DNA of 49,208 nt from NCBI GenBank assembly GCA_029834535.1, contig JAQMWT010000497.1:1-49208 (forward strand). The letters are read 5' to 3'. The notes beneath the pieces were generated by a model, which worked only from the letters and a program-made list of their open reading frames with translations, was not told the origin of the DNA and ran no database searches. Position numbers and translations under genes: made by a program. This DNA is from Chrysophaeum taylorii (Eukaryota > Sar > Pelagophyceae > Pelagomonadales > Pelagomonadaceae). Positions 31,502 to 42,564 of the stretch are shown here, one piece after another; the first letter of the stretch is position 1; every line of letters starts with the position of its first letter.

Positions 31502-32794
31502 TTATCCGGATGGCCGTTACGCATAGTCCGCACTCGAACCCGCAAATAGCTCGACTCCAGTGCGCGAATGAGGTGATCGACGATGTCGACGTCATCCATC
31601 GTGCGGCAGGATGCGGTACAAAAAGCAAGTGTTTCGTTTTGAAATTTGTTGCAGTACGTTTGCACGTGTCGTTCCCCAGCTTTGTTCGGGACCGATTCCT
31701 GCGTGACTTTTCTCAGCTTCTTCAAGAGTTTTCCCTGCGAGCGCGACGGCCGGCAGGTCGAGCGGAAGTAGTCCAACACGCGGTTGCAATATTGCTTGTT
31801 AAGACGTCGGAGTTGACGGACCTCTGACCCGTGGTCCTTGTCGTCCGCGTCGAATCGCAAATAAAATGACGGCTGGTGTGCAAAACTAGCGCACCGCGCT
31901 TTGTGCTCCTTTAAGTGTTCCTCAAAAATCGGAGCGACCGTATCACGGAGGTGCACGGGTAGTAAATACCGTAGCTTTTCGACGGAATAATGCTATTCCG
32001 ATAACGTATTCATCACCGCGGCCGAGTCGAGGTCGAACAGCCGCTGGTCGCGGCCATCGATCACCAATTTAAAGGTGTCGGCTTTTAGTCCAGAATTTTG
32101 GCGTCGGCGGCTATTTCGGTCGACTTTTTCGAAAGCGGTCGCGAAGGATTCGGTAGGATGAACTTGGCCCCATCGTCTTCGGGCTCCGTCCTCTCGTAGC
32201 TTTTCGCCCCCGCTCGGGAACTCGACGCGTCTCGCGTAGTTTCCGTTTCATGTTCTGGTTCGGTCCGCTCCGCCGTGATCGGGCCTCCCGCTCCGTACTT
32301 CTTGATCGTCTCGCGGTCCGTTCCGTGCTCATTCGTCGAGCGGCACGCTCTGCTCGTTGTTCCGCTTCCCACGCCTCCTGCTGTCGTTGAAATTGCTGGA
32401 CCTTGTCGTGGAGGGCTTGGGAATTTTCCCGTCCCCGACGGAGCTCCTCCCGTTCCCGGCGGAGTTCCTCGTATAGCTCTTGCAGCACTCGTTGGCGTCG
32501 TTGTTCTTGCCGTTCTTCCGCTTCTGCCACTTGTCGTTCGGATTCGGCGGCTATGCGTTCGTTCTCGCGCTTGGTCTCTTCGAGTTGCGCTTGGACACGT
32601 CTTCTGGCGTCCGTCACGTCCTCGCTCAGAACACGTTCACCGCGGGCGGCAGTCTCTGCACTCATCGGTGGTTCTGGAACGGGCACTTCATCTTCATCAT
32701 ATTCGTTTTCGCGTCCTTCTCTGCGACTCTCTTCTTCGTCTACAGGATGCGCAGGAGCGTGTTCTTCATGCTCGTCAGCAGCTTCATCCTCCAT
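31502..32794 (-). pseudogene. Gag-like retroelement gene, N-terminal and capsid part
   Basis: Minus-strand frame 32794-32111 starts MEDEAADEHEEHAPAHP and is an acidic region followed by a long Glu/Arg coiled coil (VLQELYEELRREREELRRGR). After frame changes near 32111 and a stop near 31990, frame 31956-31459 has LRRLNKQYCNRVLDYF and YCNKFQNETLAFCTASCRTM with LIRALESSYLRVRVRTM. This order matches the retrotransposon gag domain (helical, with an Arg-rich end) of gypsy-type elements. MULE1 interrupts it at 31501; the rest lies at 26153-26530. No pol is in the window. Confidence 0.6.
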
Positions 32795-33890
32795 ACCTGA
32801 TCTCTCTACCCGGCCGAGATCAGTTCTCTCCCAGTGCGGTAGGTTCGCCGTTTTGCCTCGGCGACCTCGGACTCAAACGTCCACGACACGCTCCTTTGAC
32901 TGACGTGCGCCTTCTGCTGCCCAATCCGAATTTGGGTTCAGCAGGCGCGGAACTCTAGTCCGCTCGGTACTTCCATGATACCGTGTGGGTAGCTAGTCCA
33001 CGCGCTCGACAGCGTCAGCCGTCCTCGCGACTTCCCGGGTGGCGCGTCGCTCTTCCGAATCGCGCGTTCGTCGTCCTCGCGGGCGTACGAACCAAAAACA
33101 ACTTTACGCGGATCTTTCCTGCGTAGGACGGCCGTGTCCAACTCGGCACACTTGATCAGGGCGTACACGCGGGTTCAGGTCGTGTAGTGCAGCAACGGGC
33201 ACTCGTTCGTCGGCGATCGATATAGTCGCACGAATCTCGTTATCCTCCACCACTTGTGGCGGCTAAAAACGCTCCCGACCCTCGGACACTGGGGGTAACT
33301 CACCAACTCGCCGGGAACCTCTGAACTCGAGGTCGGCGCGGGCTTGGGGGCCGGTAGCGCGTTGCCACAAAACTTGATCTTACACGCCAAGCCTCTCAAC
33401 TTGAGGCTGTTAGTTTGCTTTATGATCAAAGATGTTCTTGACAAAGAAAAACGGGGTGGCGTATTGTCACATAAAAAAAGGATGACATCACTTGACATCA
33501 TAAGGAAAACAAGAAAAGGCAACCCGTCAAAGGGAGGGGAAGCCCCAAGAAGTAGGGTAAACCCTAGGAAGCAGGAGTTGCCGCCACAGAGACCATCGAG
33601 GAGGAGGAGGAGGAGGAGGAGGAGGAGGAGGGGGAGGGGGAGGGGGAGGGGGGGGGGGGGAGGGGGGTGAGGGGGAGGGAGACAACGACATCGCGCTCCC
33701 CGGTCCGACCGACGACGTATCGACCTGCGAGCTCCAAGCTGCAGCCGTAAACAATCGATCGCACCGCGACGGCGTCTCGGAAGAGCTGAAAAGCGACGGC
33801 GACGGCGACGACACTCACGCTGCGCCGTCGACGGCAGCTGCCGACGAGCGTCTCCGGCCACGAGAGCGCGCTCTGGCCGTGCGGATCGGG
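32795..33890. other. Region without a recognised gene; purine-rich tract
   Basis: Short frames on both strands overlap and none matches a family I know. A (GGA)n tract followed by long G runs lies at 33597-33667; on the minus strand it encodes poly-Ser/Pro. AAAAA-rich sequence at 33440-33520 contains GATGACATCACTTGACATCA, an interrupted palindrome. Confidence 0.5.
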
Positions 33891-34075
33891 TTCGACGACC
33901 TCGGCGCTGTCGAGCGCGCCGCCACTCTGTTGGTCGAACACGTTCCTCGACGACGGAATGTCGATGTTGCCGTCTACAAGTTCATCGAGCACGTCCAAAT
34001 TGAAGCTCAACTTTTCTGCGGGGTCGGGCGACTTCGAGTGTTTGCGAGGGACCAGGTCGAAGTGAGCGCCGCGTG
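33891..34075 (-). CDS. Hypothetical exon-like frame
   Basis: A minus-strand frame reads PAEKLSFNLDVLDELVDGNI, IPSSRNVFDQQSGGALDSAE and VVEPDPHGQSALSWPETLVG before running into the low-complexity region. Codon third positions are GC-rich like centrin. There is no ATG in this stretch, so it would be an internal exon or fragment. The product is not recognised. Confidence 0.3.
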
Positions 34076-34136
34076 AACTTCGCGGGGTTTGAAATTTGGG
34101 ATCAAGTGAACGTACTGGCTTGCACTTGTCTAACTC
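34076..34136 (+). mobile_element. Helitron right-terminus fragment
   Basis: Contains GTGAACTTCGCGGGGTTTGA and GTGAACGTACTGGCTTGCAC followed by TTGT, matching the tail and terminus of copy 1 with a few changes. No helicase sequence is attached. Confidence 0.65.
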
Positions 34137-34229
34137 TCAAAGCCACATGTGCTACGAGCTTCGTTGTCTGTGTCCAACGCGCCTCGTTTTTTTTCGGATT
34201 TGCTTTCGGCCGCAGCAGCGTCGCTCGCA

Positions 34230-34720
34230 AAGCGAGGGTTTTCAGGTACGGGTACGTGGGAATTCAGGACTGTTTCCGGTCCGGGGTACTTCCTGAGTCC
34301 GGGTACGTCCCGGGTCCGGGAAATACCCGCCCCGAATCGCCGGGTATCGCACCCACACCCAGAAATTCGTCGGGTATACCCGAATGGCCGGGCACCCGTA
34401 TAAACGAGAAGCCGGGTACCGGGTACGGAGGGTATCGGGCACACCCGATGGTCAAAAGAGTCCGGAAACGCACTAAAACGCACTAAAACGACCTCTTTCC
34501 AAGTGGGTTTCCCCGCCGACCGTACCCACTCTCGAGCGCACCTGCCTCCTCGACGTACCCGCGCCCACGATGTACCCGAGCCCTCCACGCACCCAGACCC
34601 ATCATGTACCCGCACCCTCCGTGTACCCGCACCCTCCGTATCCCCGCACCCATCAAGTATCAAGTATGAGTGCGTTTTCTGGGTGTACCCGGACCCGTAC
34701 TCGTCAAACCCGCTCCATGC
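34230..34720. repeat. Degenerate GGGTACC/GTACCC-rich segment
   Basis: GGGTAC or GTACCC and near variants (GGGTAT, GGGTCC) occur about twenty times with 5-20 bp spacing. The left half has mostly the GGGTAC orientation and the right half (34495-34720) mostly GTACCC, so the segment is roughly inverted about 34480. The ORFs across it are Pro/Arg/Thr-rich by-products of the repeat. Confidence 0.7.
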
Positions 34721-34777
34721 GGGTCTCCCTACCCGGTTTTTCGGGAAATCCCTACACCCGTATGGGACACTTGCCTG

Positions 34778-35088
34778 GTCAGGTCAGGTCAGATCAGGTC
34801 AGGTCAGGTCAGGTCAGGTCAGGTCAGGTCAGGTCAGGAGGTCAGGTCAGGTCAGGTCAGGTCGTCAGGTCAGGTCAGGTCAGGAGGTCAGGTCAGGTCA
34901 GGTCAGGAGGCCAGGTCAGGTCAGGAGGTCCAGGTCAGGTCAGGTCAGGTCAGGAGGCCAGGTCAGGTCAGGTCAGGTCAGGTCAGGAGGTCAGGTCAGG
35001 TCAGGTCAGGAGGTCAGGTCAGGTCAGGTCAGGTCAGGAGGCGAGGTCAGGTCAGGTCAGGAGGCCAGGTTAGGTCAGGTCAGGTCAG
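34778..35088 (+). repeat. AGGTC pentanucleotide minisatellite
   Basis: Tandem AGGTC units (about 310 bp) are interrupted by GG insertions (AGGAGGTC or AGGAGGCC) at intervals of 15-35 bp. Open frames in all phases (VRSGQ repeats) are artefacts. Confidence 0.95.
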
Positions 35089-35127
35089 TCCTCTCCTCTC
35101 CTCTCCTCTCCTCTCCTCTCCTCTCCT
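35089..35127 (+). repeat. TCCTC pentanucleotide microsatellite
   Basis: About seven units follow the AGGTC array directly. It ends 17 bp from the centrin stop codon, so it would be in the centrin 3' UTR or at its edge. Confidence 0.9.
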
Positions 35128-35143
35128 TCTCTTTTAAGGACGC

Positions 35144-35709
<566 letters not shown>

Positions 35710-35749
35710 TTAAAGTTTAGGGTAACTATGAATGCACTTCTTGATTAAC

Positions 35750-36186
35750 GGAAAAGAATGCAACAGGACAGGCGGGTTGACACTAAAAATCACCCGACAC
35801 TAAGGCCCGTCCTCTACAGGATCAAAGTTGCAAAATTTGCCACCCCTTTTTTGCAACTTTCGCGATCCCGTTCTCTACAGTGGAGGGCAAAGTTAAAAGC
35901 GAAACGGTCATATCTGCTAAGTACATCCAGCGCGCAAGTGGTGACGGCGAGCGGAAGAGGTGGCTGGAGCGGAAAAGGATGCTCGAGGCCGTCTCACGAG
36001 TCGTGAAACGTCATCGCCTCATTGCGCTCGTGGATTGGGACGAGCGGGGCGCCGCGGCACGCGCCGCGGGCCCGCGCCGCTGCCTGTTGTCCACCTAAAC
36101 CCTGTGTATCCGCCTAAACGTGCGACCGCATAGCTTAAGATACACATTTTTTTGGTCGGGAACGGGAGTTCAGAGGGGCGTAGGGG
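35750..36186. other. Unassigned sequence upstream of centrin with a hairpin and a direct repeat
   Basis: CCGTCCTCTACAG (about 35808) and CCGTTCTCTACAG (about 35868) are direct repeats. Between them GATCAAAGTTGCAAAA and TTTTGCAACTTTCGCGATC can pair as a hairpin. Such ends resemble those of small non-autonomous elements, but no second copy is seen. The short plus-strand frame 35880-36098 is Arg-rich and unrecognised. The centrin promoter should lie here, but no motif is clear. Confidence 0.45.
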
Positions 36187-37164
36187 TCAAGCGGGCGCAT
36201 ATGGGCGCGCAGGTTGGCAAACTTTTTCTTGATCGTGGTGGCGCTGGCGACATGGCATGGCTAGGAACGGGGTGAGATCGGTGAGATCCTCGGGGTTGCC
36301 GTCCTTTCTAAGGAAGAGGTTCGTGTCGAGCTCGGCGTCGTCGGGCGTGTTGAATGTAGCGGCCGCCTTTTCCCAGAACCAGTTGGTGTCCTCAGCGTCC
36401 GGCTCAGTCCGCGTCGCCGTTTGGTCCCGCAAGAGAAAGTCGGTCCCCAGCTTGACAAAGTCGTTGACCATCCGCGGGTGGCTGTGCTGGCGGGTCCAGT
36501 GCTGAGTCGCAGGAGGTGGCGACTAATTCGGGCTGATCTGAGAGTGCGACGGCTGCGTCCGTACCGCGGCGCGGCAGGAACACCGAGTGCAGCTGGTCCC
36601 CGTATGACCGTGTACGCGGTGTCGGCGCCGGCTTCGTTCCAGTCGTCGTCCTCGTCGTTCGGTGATTCATGCCTCGCCAGTCAGTCAACCAATGCCTGCC
36701 AGTTCCTATTCGAGGCGCGCGGCGCTTCCTTTCCGATAATTTTAGCCCGAAGCGCTATCTCCGTCTTCAAGGAAGTGCTGTCGGGGCGAGTACCACGCGG
36801 ATACCAGGCCTCCTTGGTCATAGGGGTCCACCCGGGCGCGATCGAATGCAACGCCGACCGCTTCTGCTCTTCCGACACCCCTCGAGCCATCAACTTGGCT
36901 TATTCGAGGATACCCCACGATGGTCCAGGAAAATTTACCGCCCCCCCGCCCGCAGCCCCGGGCCCAGCCTGTGAGAGGGTCGAACGAGGCGTCGAACGGA
37001 GCATCAAGCCACCCGGGGGGGGGCGCATTTGCGATTTCTAGCTGCTGTGGCCATATCATGAAATCTGGTTTCGACATAAAAATCGTCCAAGCTGCTGAGG
37101 CTTGGACCTCCGATCGGGAGCCCCCGACCGAGGGTTCATTGTGCTGAAGAGGAGAGCGTGCCAA
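36187..37164 (-). pseudogene. Unrecognised decayed gene on the minus strand
   Basis: Minus-strand fragments are 37164-36742, 36893-36681, 36688-36404 and 36471-36187. They include WTPMTKEAWYPRGTRPDS, ASNRNWQALVD and MVNDFVKLGTDFLLRDQTAT with DTNWFWEKAAATFNTPDDAE. The Trp spacing is loosely like a Myb/SANT or MADF type DNA-binding domain, but this is weak. Frame changes and stops separate the parts. Plus-strand frames over the same DNA are longer in places (36421-37041) but low in complexity. Confidence 0.3.
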
Positions 37165-37269
37165 GTGCCGGCCTTTTTTTCCTGTAGTCCGCCAAAGTTA
37201 AATCGCGTTAATTACCAGCCTTTGGTTGAAAAACTAGCCCTCTCGAAGAGAAGGCGTTGTCGCCAGCTC

Positions 37270-37301
37270 AGTTATTCAGTATGTCCTAACTACTAATCGA
37301 C

Positions 37302-37387
<86 letters not shown>

Positions 37388-37408
37388 TGACAGACAGACA
37401 GACAGACA

Positions 37409-37440
<32 letters not shown>

Positions 37441-38135
37441 TTAAATGTCGACTGCTAAGTCTGTCTGTTTGTCTTTAAATGTCGACTGCTAAGTCTGTCT
37501 GTTTGTCTTTAAATGTCGACTGCCAAGTCTGTCTGTTTGTCTGTAAATGTCGACAGCTAAGAGGGGGGTGTGTGTGGGGAGTTTGTCCCCCGATTTAGGG
37601 TAAGGATCAGGTAGGCCCGCGAGCCAGGCATTGATCCTCCAAGCCGTCTACGGCGACCTCGCAGACTATTTCCACGACCCGCGGCGGCTCTTTCAGCGCG
37701 CCATTCTCACGCCTCGTCGAAACGATGTTGTCGATGCTGACAACGCGCGCATGACCGCGGCCTTTTTTTCCCGGAGACGAGGCGTCGGAGTTCTTTTCGG
37801 CCGACTAGGTTTGGTCGGAAGCCGACGCCTCGCTCTTTACAGTCGAGTTTTCAACTCCCTGACAACCAACGGCATGCTGACTTTGAGCGCGAGCTTAAGG
37901 TCTTCGCAACCTCGACCCGTCCCACGGCCACTGCAACGGTACCAGATACATGATCGATCGTGGCGTTGTCACCGAGGCCCCTCCAACCTGTATCCCTTAA
38001 GGCCCGCCTGGCGGGGGGTGACGGCGACGAGTTCAAAGGAGAGTGGGGTGAGTGGATGTGAGCACGAGAGGGTTTACTCCGAATTTACTGGGGTTAGAGA
38101 GTGGGACTAGGTGAGCTTACTGGCCTGCACTTGTT
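37270..38135 (+). mobile_element. Helitron-derived element, copy 4, with internal deletion
   Basis: The left end is CTAACTACTAATCGACGTCTG, followed by a long CTGT run, four TCTTTAAATGTCGACTGCTAAG-like units, and the helicase fragment from about 37630. The fragment keeps ILQAVYGDLADYFHDPRRLF and the [12 protein letters not shown] region but ends after GGCCCGCCTGG, so the KSQGQT block is deleted. The tail resumes at 38030 and ends with GGCCTGCACTTGT at 38133. Confidence 0.8.
37293..37560 (+). repeat. CTGT microsatellite with inverted segment and TTTAAATGTCGACTGC repeats
   Basis: A run of about 24 CTGT units (37293-37388) is followed by an inverted CAGA run (37389-37409) and another CTGT run. 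The pair can form a perfect hairpin. Four copies of TCTGTTTGTCTTTAAATGTC plus GACTGCTAAG follow, ending at about 37560. Confidence 0.9.
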
Positions 38136-38149
38136 GTCACTTATATGCC

Positions 38150-39105
38150 ACCTGGTCTCAGTAAGTTCACCTGCTCCCAATCTCCAACCCCAGCAAATTC
38201 GGCGTAAACCCAATCTCTAACCCCAGTAAGTTCGGCGTAAACCCACACCCACTCTCCTTTGAGCTCGTCGCTCTCACCCCCGCCAATCTAAGCTGCTTTG
38301 ATCCGCACACGCCGCTAAGCTTTGAGTTTACTCTAAAAGCCCCAGTAAGTTCACACTTGGTCTCAGTAAGTTCACCTGGTCACTAAGTTCACCTAGTCCC
38401 AATCTCTAACCCCAGTAAGTTCACCTGGTTCCAGTAAGCTCACCTGGTCCCAGTAAGTTAACCTATAGTGCGCGTGTAGACGCCGGGAGGGGTCTTATCG
38501 GTATTGCGCAGCACGTGTGGGGTAGGGTGGAGTCGTCGACCCAGAAGAGGATATCCTCGGGGTTGCCGATCGACAGAGAGCCACGTAGAGCTGGACGTGG
38601 CAGTAGACGGGCTTCGCCAAGAGGACGCCGACCTCGCGGGGCGTCTGGCCCTGGCTCTTGGTGATCGTTTGGCGTCGGCGGGCCTTAAGGGATACAGGTT
38701 GGAGGAGCCTCGGTGACAACGACACGATCGATCATGTATCTGGTACCGTTGCAGTGGCCGTGCGACGGGTCGAGGTTGCGAAGACTTTAAGCTCGCGATC
38801 AAAGTCAGCATGCCGCTGGTTGTCAGGGAGTTCAAAACTCGACTCTTGAGAGCGAGGCGTCGTCTTCCGACCCAACCTAGTCGGCCGAAAAGAACTCCGA
38901 CGCCTCGTCTCCGGGAAAAAAGGCCGCGGTCATGCGCGCGTTGTCAGCATCGACAACATCGTTTCGACGGGGCGTGAGAATGGCGCGCTGAAAGAGCCGC
39001 CGCGGGTCGTGGAAACAGTCTGCGAGGTCGCCGTATACGGCTTGGAGGATCAATGCCTGCCTGGCTCGCGGGCCTACCTGATCCTTACCCTAAATCGAGG
39101 GACAA
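38150..39105 (-). mobile_element. Helitron-derived element, copy 5
   Basis: Minus-strand copy with AGTAAGTTCACCTGGT-type repeats (38155-38460) and a helicase fragment from about 39050 to 38500. TITKSQGQT lies near 38660. It resembles copy 2 most (both share ITKSQGQT and the stretch GGCGTAAACCCAATCTCTAA near the tail). It lacks the GGCCTGCACTTGT terminus and the CTACTAATCG end, because 39107 starts another repeat. Confidence 0.8.
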
Positions 39106-39106
39106 A

Positions 39107-39616
39107 CTCCGCCCGTCAGGCACATCCCTCTAACTAACTAACTTCAGACCTCTCCCGAGCATGGGAGCCAGGCCGGACCGACAGGAGCAAGCCCGGAATC
39201 ACGGGCCTGTAGACGAGGAGCGCCGAAAGGTCGGTCGGCGGAGAGTGACCATCAAGCTTGTCGCCATGCGACGAGGAGACCGCGATGTGACTGACAACCA
39301 ACTCGTCGATAACCTTCCGTATTCGCCCCCCGGCCATACCCCGTCCCACTGCGAACGTTCCGGCTGCCAACCGGCCCGCCCGGGAGGCGAATAGGTGCCA
39401 ACCTACGCCGGGAGGGCGGATGCCCTCGCAAGGCTCAGGATTCATGAGGCACCGTCCTCCATCGCAACCGCAGTCGGCGATCAGGGTAAGGGTATTCCCT
39501 CATACCCCACAAACCCACCCACATCCTTCATGCTCCCCACACACACACCCCTCTTAGCAGTCGACATTTAAAGACAAACAGACAGACAACAGACAGACAA
39601 ACATCTGTCGATTAGT
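39107..39616 (-). mobile_element. Short non-autonomous repeat with CGCCCGTCAGGCACAT and CTACTAATCG ends
   Basis: It begins CGCCCGTCAGGCACATCC and ends ...AGCAGTCGACATTTAAAGAC, CAGACAGACAAACATCTG, TCGATTAGTAGTAAGG. The latter end is the same as in the Helitron derivatives, with a different interior. Partial copies are at 43324-43370, 48540-48634 and 48989-49140. The interior includes the dispersed repeat at 39128-39330. It may be a Helitron-type non-autonomous family. Confidence 0.6.
39128..39330. repeat. Dispersed repeat of about 200 bp, copy 1
   Basis: Nearly identical to 48703-48895: ACTAACTTCAGACCTCTCCC, GAGCATGGGAGCCAGGCCGG, then GTGACCATCAAGCTTGTCGC and CTCGTCGATAACCTTCCGT. Both strands have short open frames. 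I do not recognise a family; no tRNA-like promoter boxes are visible. Confidence 0.8.
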
Positions 39617-39629
39617 AGTAAGGATTGGT

Positions 39630-39870
39630 ATATGTAAACCGCTTAACCCTATATTGTTATAAGTGTCATTTATATACAGGCAATTGTTAAAAGTGTCACT
39701 ACTATAACGAAATTGGTATAGAGGCCGCCATTGTAAAAGTATTGTAATAAGTGTCACAGCCTTTTGTAAAATTGTTATAAGTGTCATTTTTTTCATATAA
39801 AATACTTTTTAGCGTCACACTCTTTTAAAAATTGTAATGAGTGTCACAAGTTTGAGTTGCTTCACATTGC
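39630..39870 (+). repeat. AT-rich iteron cluster, ATTGTWATAAGTGTCA
   Basis: Copies lie at about 39653, 39683, 39742, 39772 and 39831, plus a degenerate one near 39809, all in one orientation. An inverted partner at 48895-48985 includes AATTGTTATAAATGTCAC. The cluster is upstream of the MULE2 gene and is probably its left terminal/subterminal region. Confidence 0.65.
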
Positions 39871-40099
39871 TTTTCTTACCCCTGGCGGTTACCCCTTTCG
39901 GTATGAAGCTCGTGGGCCGTTCGAAGGTTGGACGACAGGAAGGAAGCACTCCTCAACCCGCTCGGCACCCTCGAGAAGTCAAGGGCACGGTCGAAGCAAG
40001 GTAAGAAGTTCGCGCGTATAATCATTTCCTGCCGCAAGCAGCGCGCTCCAGTCTCCGGAGTTGTTGCCAAGGTAGAGGAGAGCGTGCTGCAGACAGAAA

Positions 40100-42564
40100 G
40101 TGCGGCCGATGACATCAGTGCCGCCGACGATGGCTCCTGTGTCGCAGAACTTAGCAGCGGTGGCAATCGCGCTCGGCGAGTCGTCGTCGGAGGAGAGTTT
40201 TGGGGAGGAAGAGATTGAGCAGGAGGCCGCGGCGCTCGTGCGGCGCGCGGCTTTGACGGAGTCCGAGAAGAAGGCCAATAAGTCCAAGGCTGATAAGGAG
40301 CGCAAGGCACGGATCGCGGCGGAGGACGAGGAGCAGTCCTGGCGCGCTCCGCGCTCGCGGAGGGAGCTCAGTACGGTCGACTGGAATGGAACTGCGCGCC
40401 GAGGAGTTGTTACGCGCGCGCGCCGTGCTGAACTCGTACAACGGCGAGAAGGAAGAATCGGTGACGAGCTGGAAATCCCAAAAGGGGGCGCTGGTGACGG
40501 CGATGGAGTACTCCGAGGCCTCGGGTGCGTCGTTCCTTACGTTCCTCGACACGGCCCATCCGCGCTCCAAAGTCAAGCCCGTCAACAACCGTACGCAGCT
40601 GCGAACGGTATGTACGCAGCTGACGTACTCCCATTTATTCGACGCCCGCCGCCGCGAGGTCTCAAGCGTCGCATCCTTGCAGCTTGCAAACTTCAAGCGA
40701 CACGACCCGGATTGCGGGATGCTCTCGGTCGATGGGCGTCGTGATAGACAAGACGCCGACTCGCACCCGCACCGCGATCGCAGGACGGCTTACTCGGCGG
40801 AAGTCTTGGCTCAAGCCGCCGTGCAGTCCCAAAGGGGAAACCGCATGTCCGTGCCCCGCCCAGGTGTCAAGGCGGTACTCGCACCCATTTGTCTTGTGAC
40901 CCCTTCCGAAGACCTAGTAAAGCGTGTGACGTCGATGGCTGCCCTCCAGCTCCGTGGAAAGCCGAGCGACAACCCGAAGAAGATCAAGCCTTACATCCAA
41001 GCGCTACAGGACGCGGGCTGGCACGCCAAGTTGCTCACTGCCACCGCCGATCGAATGAACGCTATCGTCGTAGCACGGGCCAAGGCGGACCTCAAACACT
41101 TGAACAAGGGCCGGCCCCGTAAGAAGCAGGTCACCCTAGACGAGGCAACGTTGCCGCGGGCCGATCCGGACAAGGTCTATTACAGGGGCTGGGTCGTCGC
41201 TCTGCCCACGACATGGAGGATGCTCCAGGGCAACTTGATCAAGCCAGTGTTTGCGGCCGATTTCGCCAGGGCCAAGCATGTCGACGGCGGTAATTTCGGC
41301 GCCGTGACGAGCCACGACTCGAACTACCACATCACTCCTCTCGTCTTCATGTACACCAACGAGAACGAGTCCACAAAGAGCTGGTCCCGGCTGTCCCGCG
41401 AGGGTAAGTACTACGGCGAGGAAAATATCGACACTGCCACAATCGTGTTCATCGTCGACGGCGATAAGGGCGGTGCTGCCGCTATTCAGAATGAAATTCA
41501 TCGCGGACGCATGTTTCTGTACAATGAGCACAGAGGAACCTTGCTCGCCGGCAAATCCGGCACCAAGGGAGCCAAGGATCGGCACTTCAGCTTCGTATTC
41601 GTCCGAGTCTCGCAATGTCGCCTTTTGTCACTCTCAATGTTGTCAATCTCGTGTTAGCGACAGACGTTTCACAGGTGGAGGCGACGACTGAGCACGCACA
41701 GCAGGTTGCGTACGAGAAGCTCTCGCCGAAGGAAAAATCGTTCGTGGACAAGTTCCCACGAGATGTTCAGTGCGCGCTGCAGAACACGGGTCTCCTCCAC
41801 AAGAAGCTCAAACCAGGTCGAGTCGCTCTGGTCTCTGCTAAAGGAGGTCCGGGAAATCGAGGACCCGGCTGCTGCACTTCTTCGTTTCGTCGAGATGAGC
41901 GAGGAGAAGATTGACAAGTATGCGGCAGAGGCGAGCAGCATGTCGACATTTGCGACGACAAAAGCGATCGGCAAGCTCGCCGAGGTCGAAGTGGCCGCGA
42001 GGGATCAAGTGACGCGCGTTGCCTGGTCTGGCGCGGGGGGGGCAGGCGCGCGCCTTCTGCACTCGACGCGTCTTCCACGTGAATATCCACCATGACTGCC
42101 CAACCTGCGATTGTGGCGGACCCCAAGTCAACGAGTTTCCGTGCATTCACGTTGCCGCTGTTATCAATGAGTGCGCGGGCAAGACGCTGCAGGAGTGCGT
42201 CTCGCGCCTCGACACGACGGCCCTGATGAAGTCTCAGTACCTTGCCGCCGGCCTGTTGCCTGTGCCGGGCTTTGGCTCGGTGGTCCCGGCCGAGACGGCC
42301 CTTACCAAAACGCTCGCCGTCCCACGGCCTCGCGGAAGGCCCAAAATGAAGCGCGGCGCTGGCCGCAACGACGCCGTCAAGGCCGCTGCGAAGAGGATGA
42401 GAGCGGAGCGGAATCACCAACGGATGGACGACAGTGGCGACGACGAGGAGAGGAAGGAGAGCGAAGAGGAACCCCACCGTCATCTTCGCCAGACAGCCGC
42501 TCGGGCAGCCCATGCCAGCGCTGAGCCTTTTCGCCAGCTCCCGGGTAACAGCGCCGTTCTCTAA
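40100..42564 (+). pseudogene. MULE transposase gene, MULE2, decayed
   Basis: An acidic N-terminus (40100-40380) is followed by frame 40386-41657, with TAYSAEVLAQAAV (as in MULE1 NYRAEHFLEAV) and the catalytic residues VFAADFARAKHVDGGNFGAV (Asp) and FIVDGDKGGAAAIQ (Asp). The Glu is in NQVESLWSLLKEVREIEDPA (about 41813), in the next frame. A SWIM finger CPTCDCGGPQVNEFPCIH is at 42098-42151 (CxC...CxH, complete), followed by an AT-hook-like RPRGRPKMKRG and an acidic end. Frame breaks occur near 40385, 41600 (or an intron), 41805 and in a G8 run at 42037. The family moves DNA by cut and paste with about 9-bp duplications. Confidence 0.75.

Noticed and set aside
33175..33861. Minus-strand ORF with poly-Leu/Pro/Ser runs
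   Set aside because: Produced by the GGA/G tract; no conserved domain.
34778..35088. AGGTCA half-sites as nuclear-receptor elements, or TCAGG as telomere repeat
   Set aside because: The tandem pentamer gives these motifs by chance. There is no sign of a chromosome end or of a receptor system.
36421..37041. Plus-strand ORF of 206 codons as a gene
   Set aside because: Low complexity, overlaps minus-strand fragments with better Trp-containing segments; neither is convincing.
39128..39330. The 200-bp dispersed repeat as a tRNA-derived SINE
   Set aside because: No A or B box of a Pol III promoter and no A-rich tail were found.
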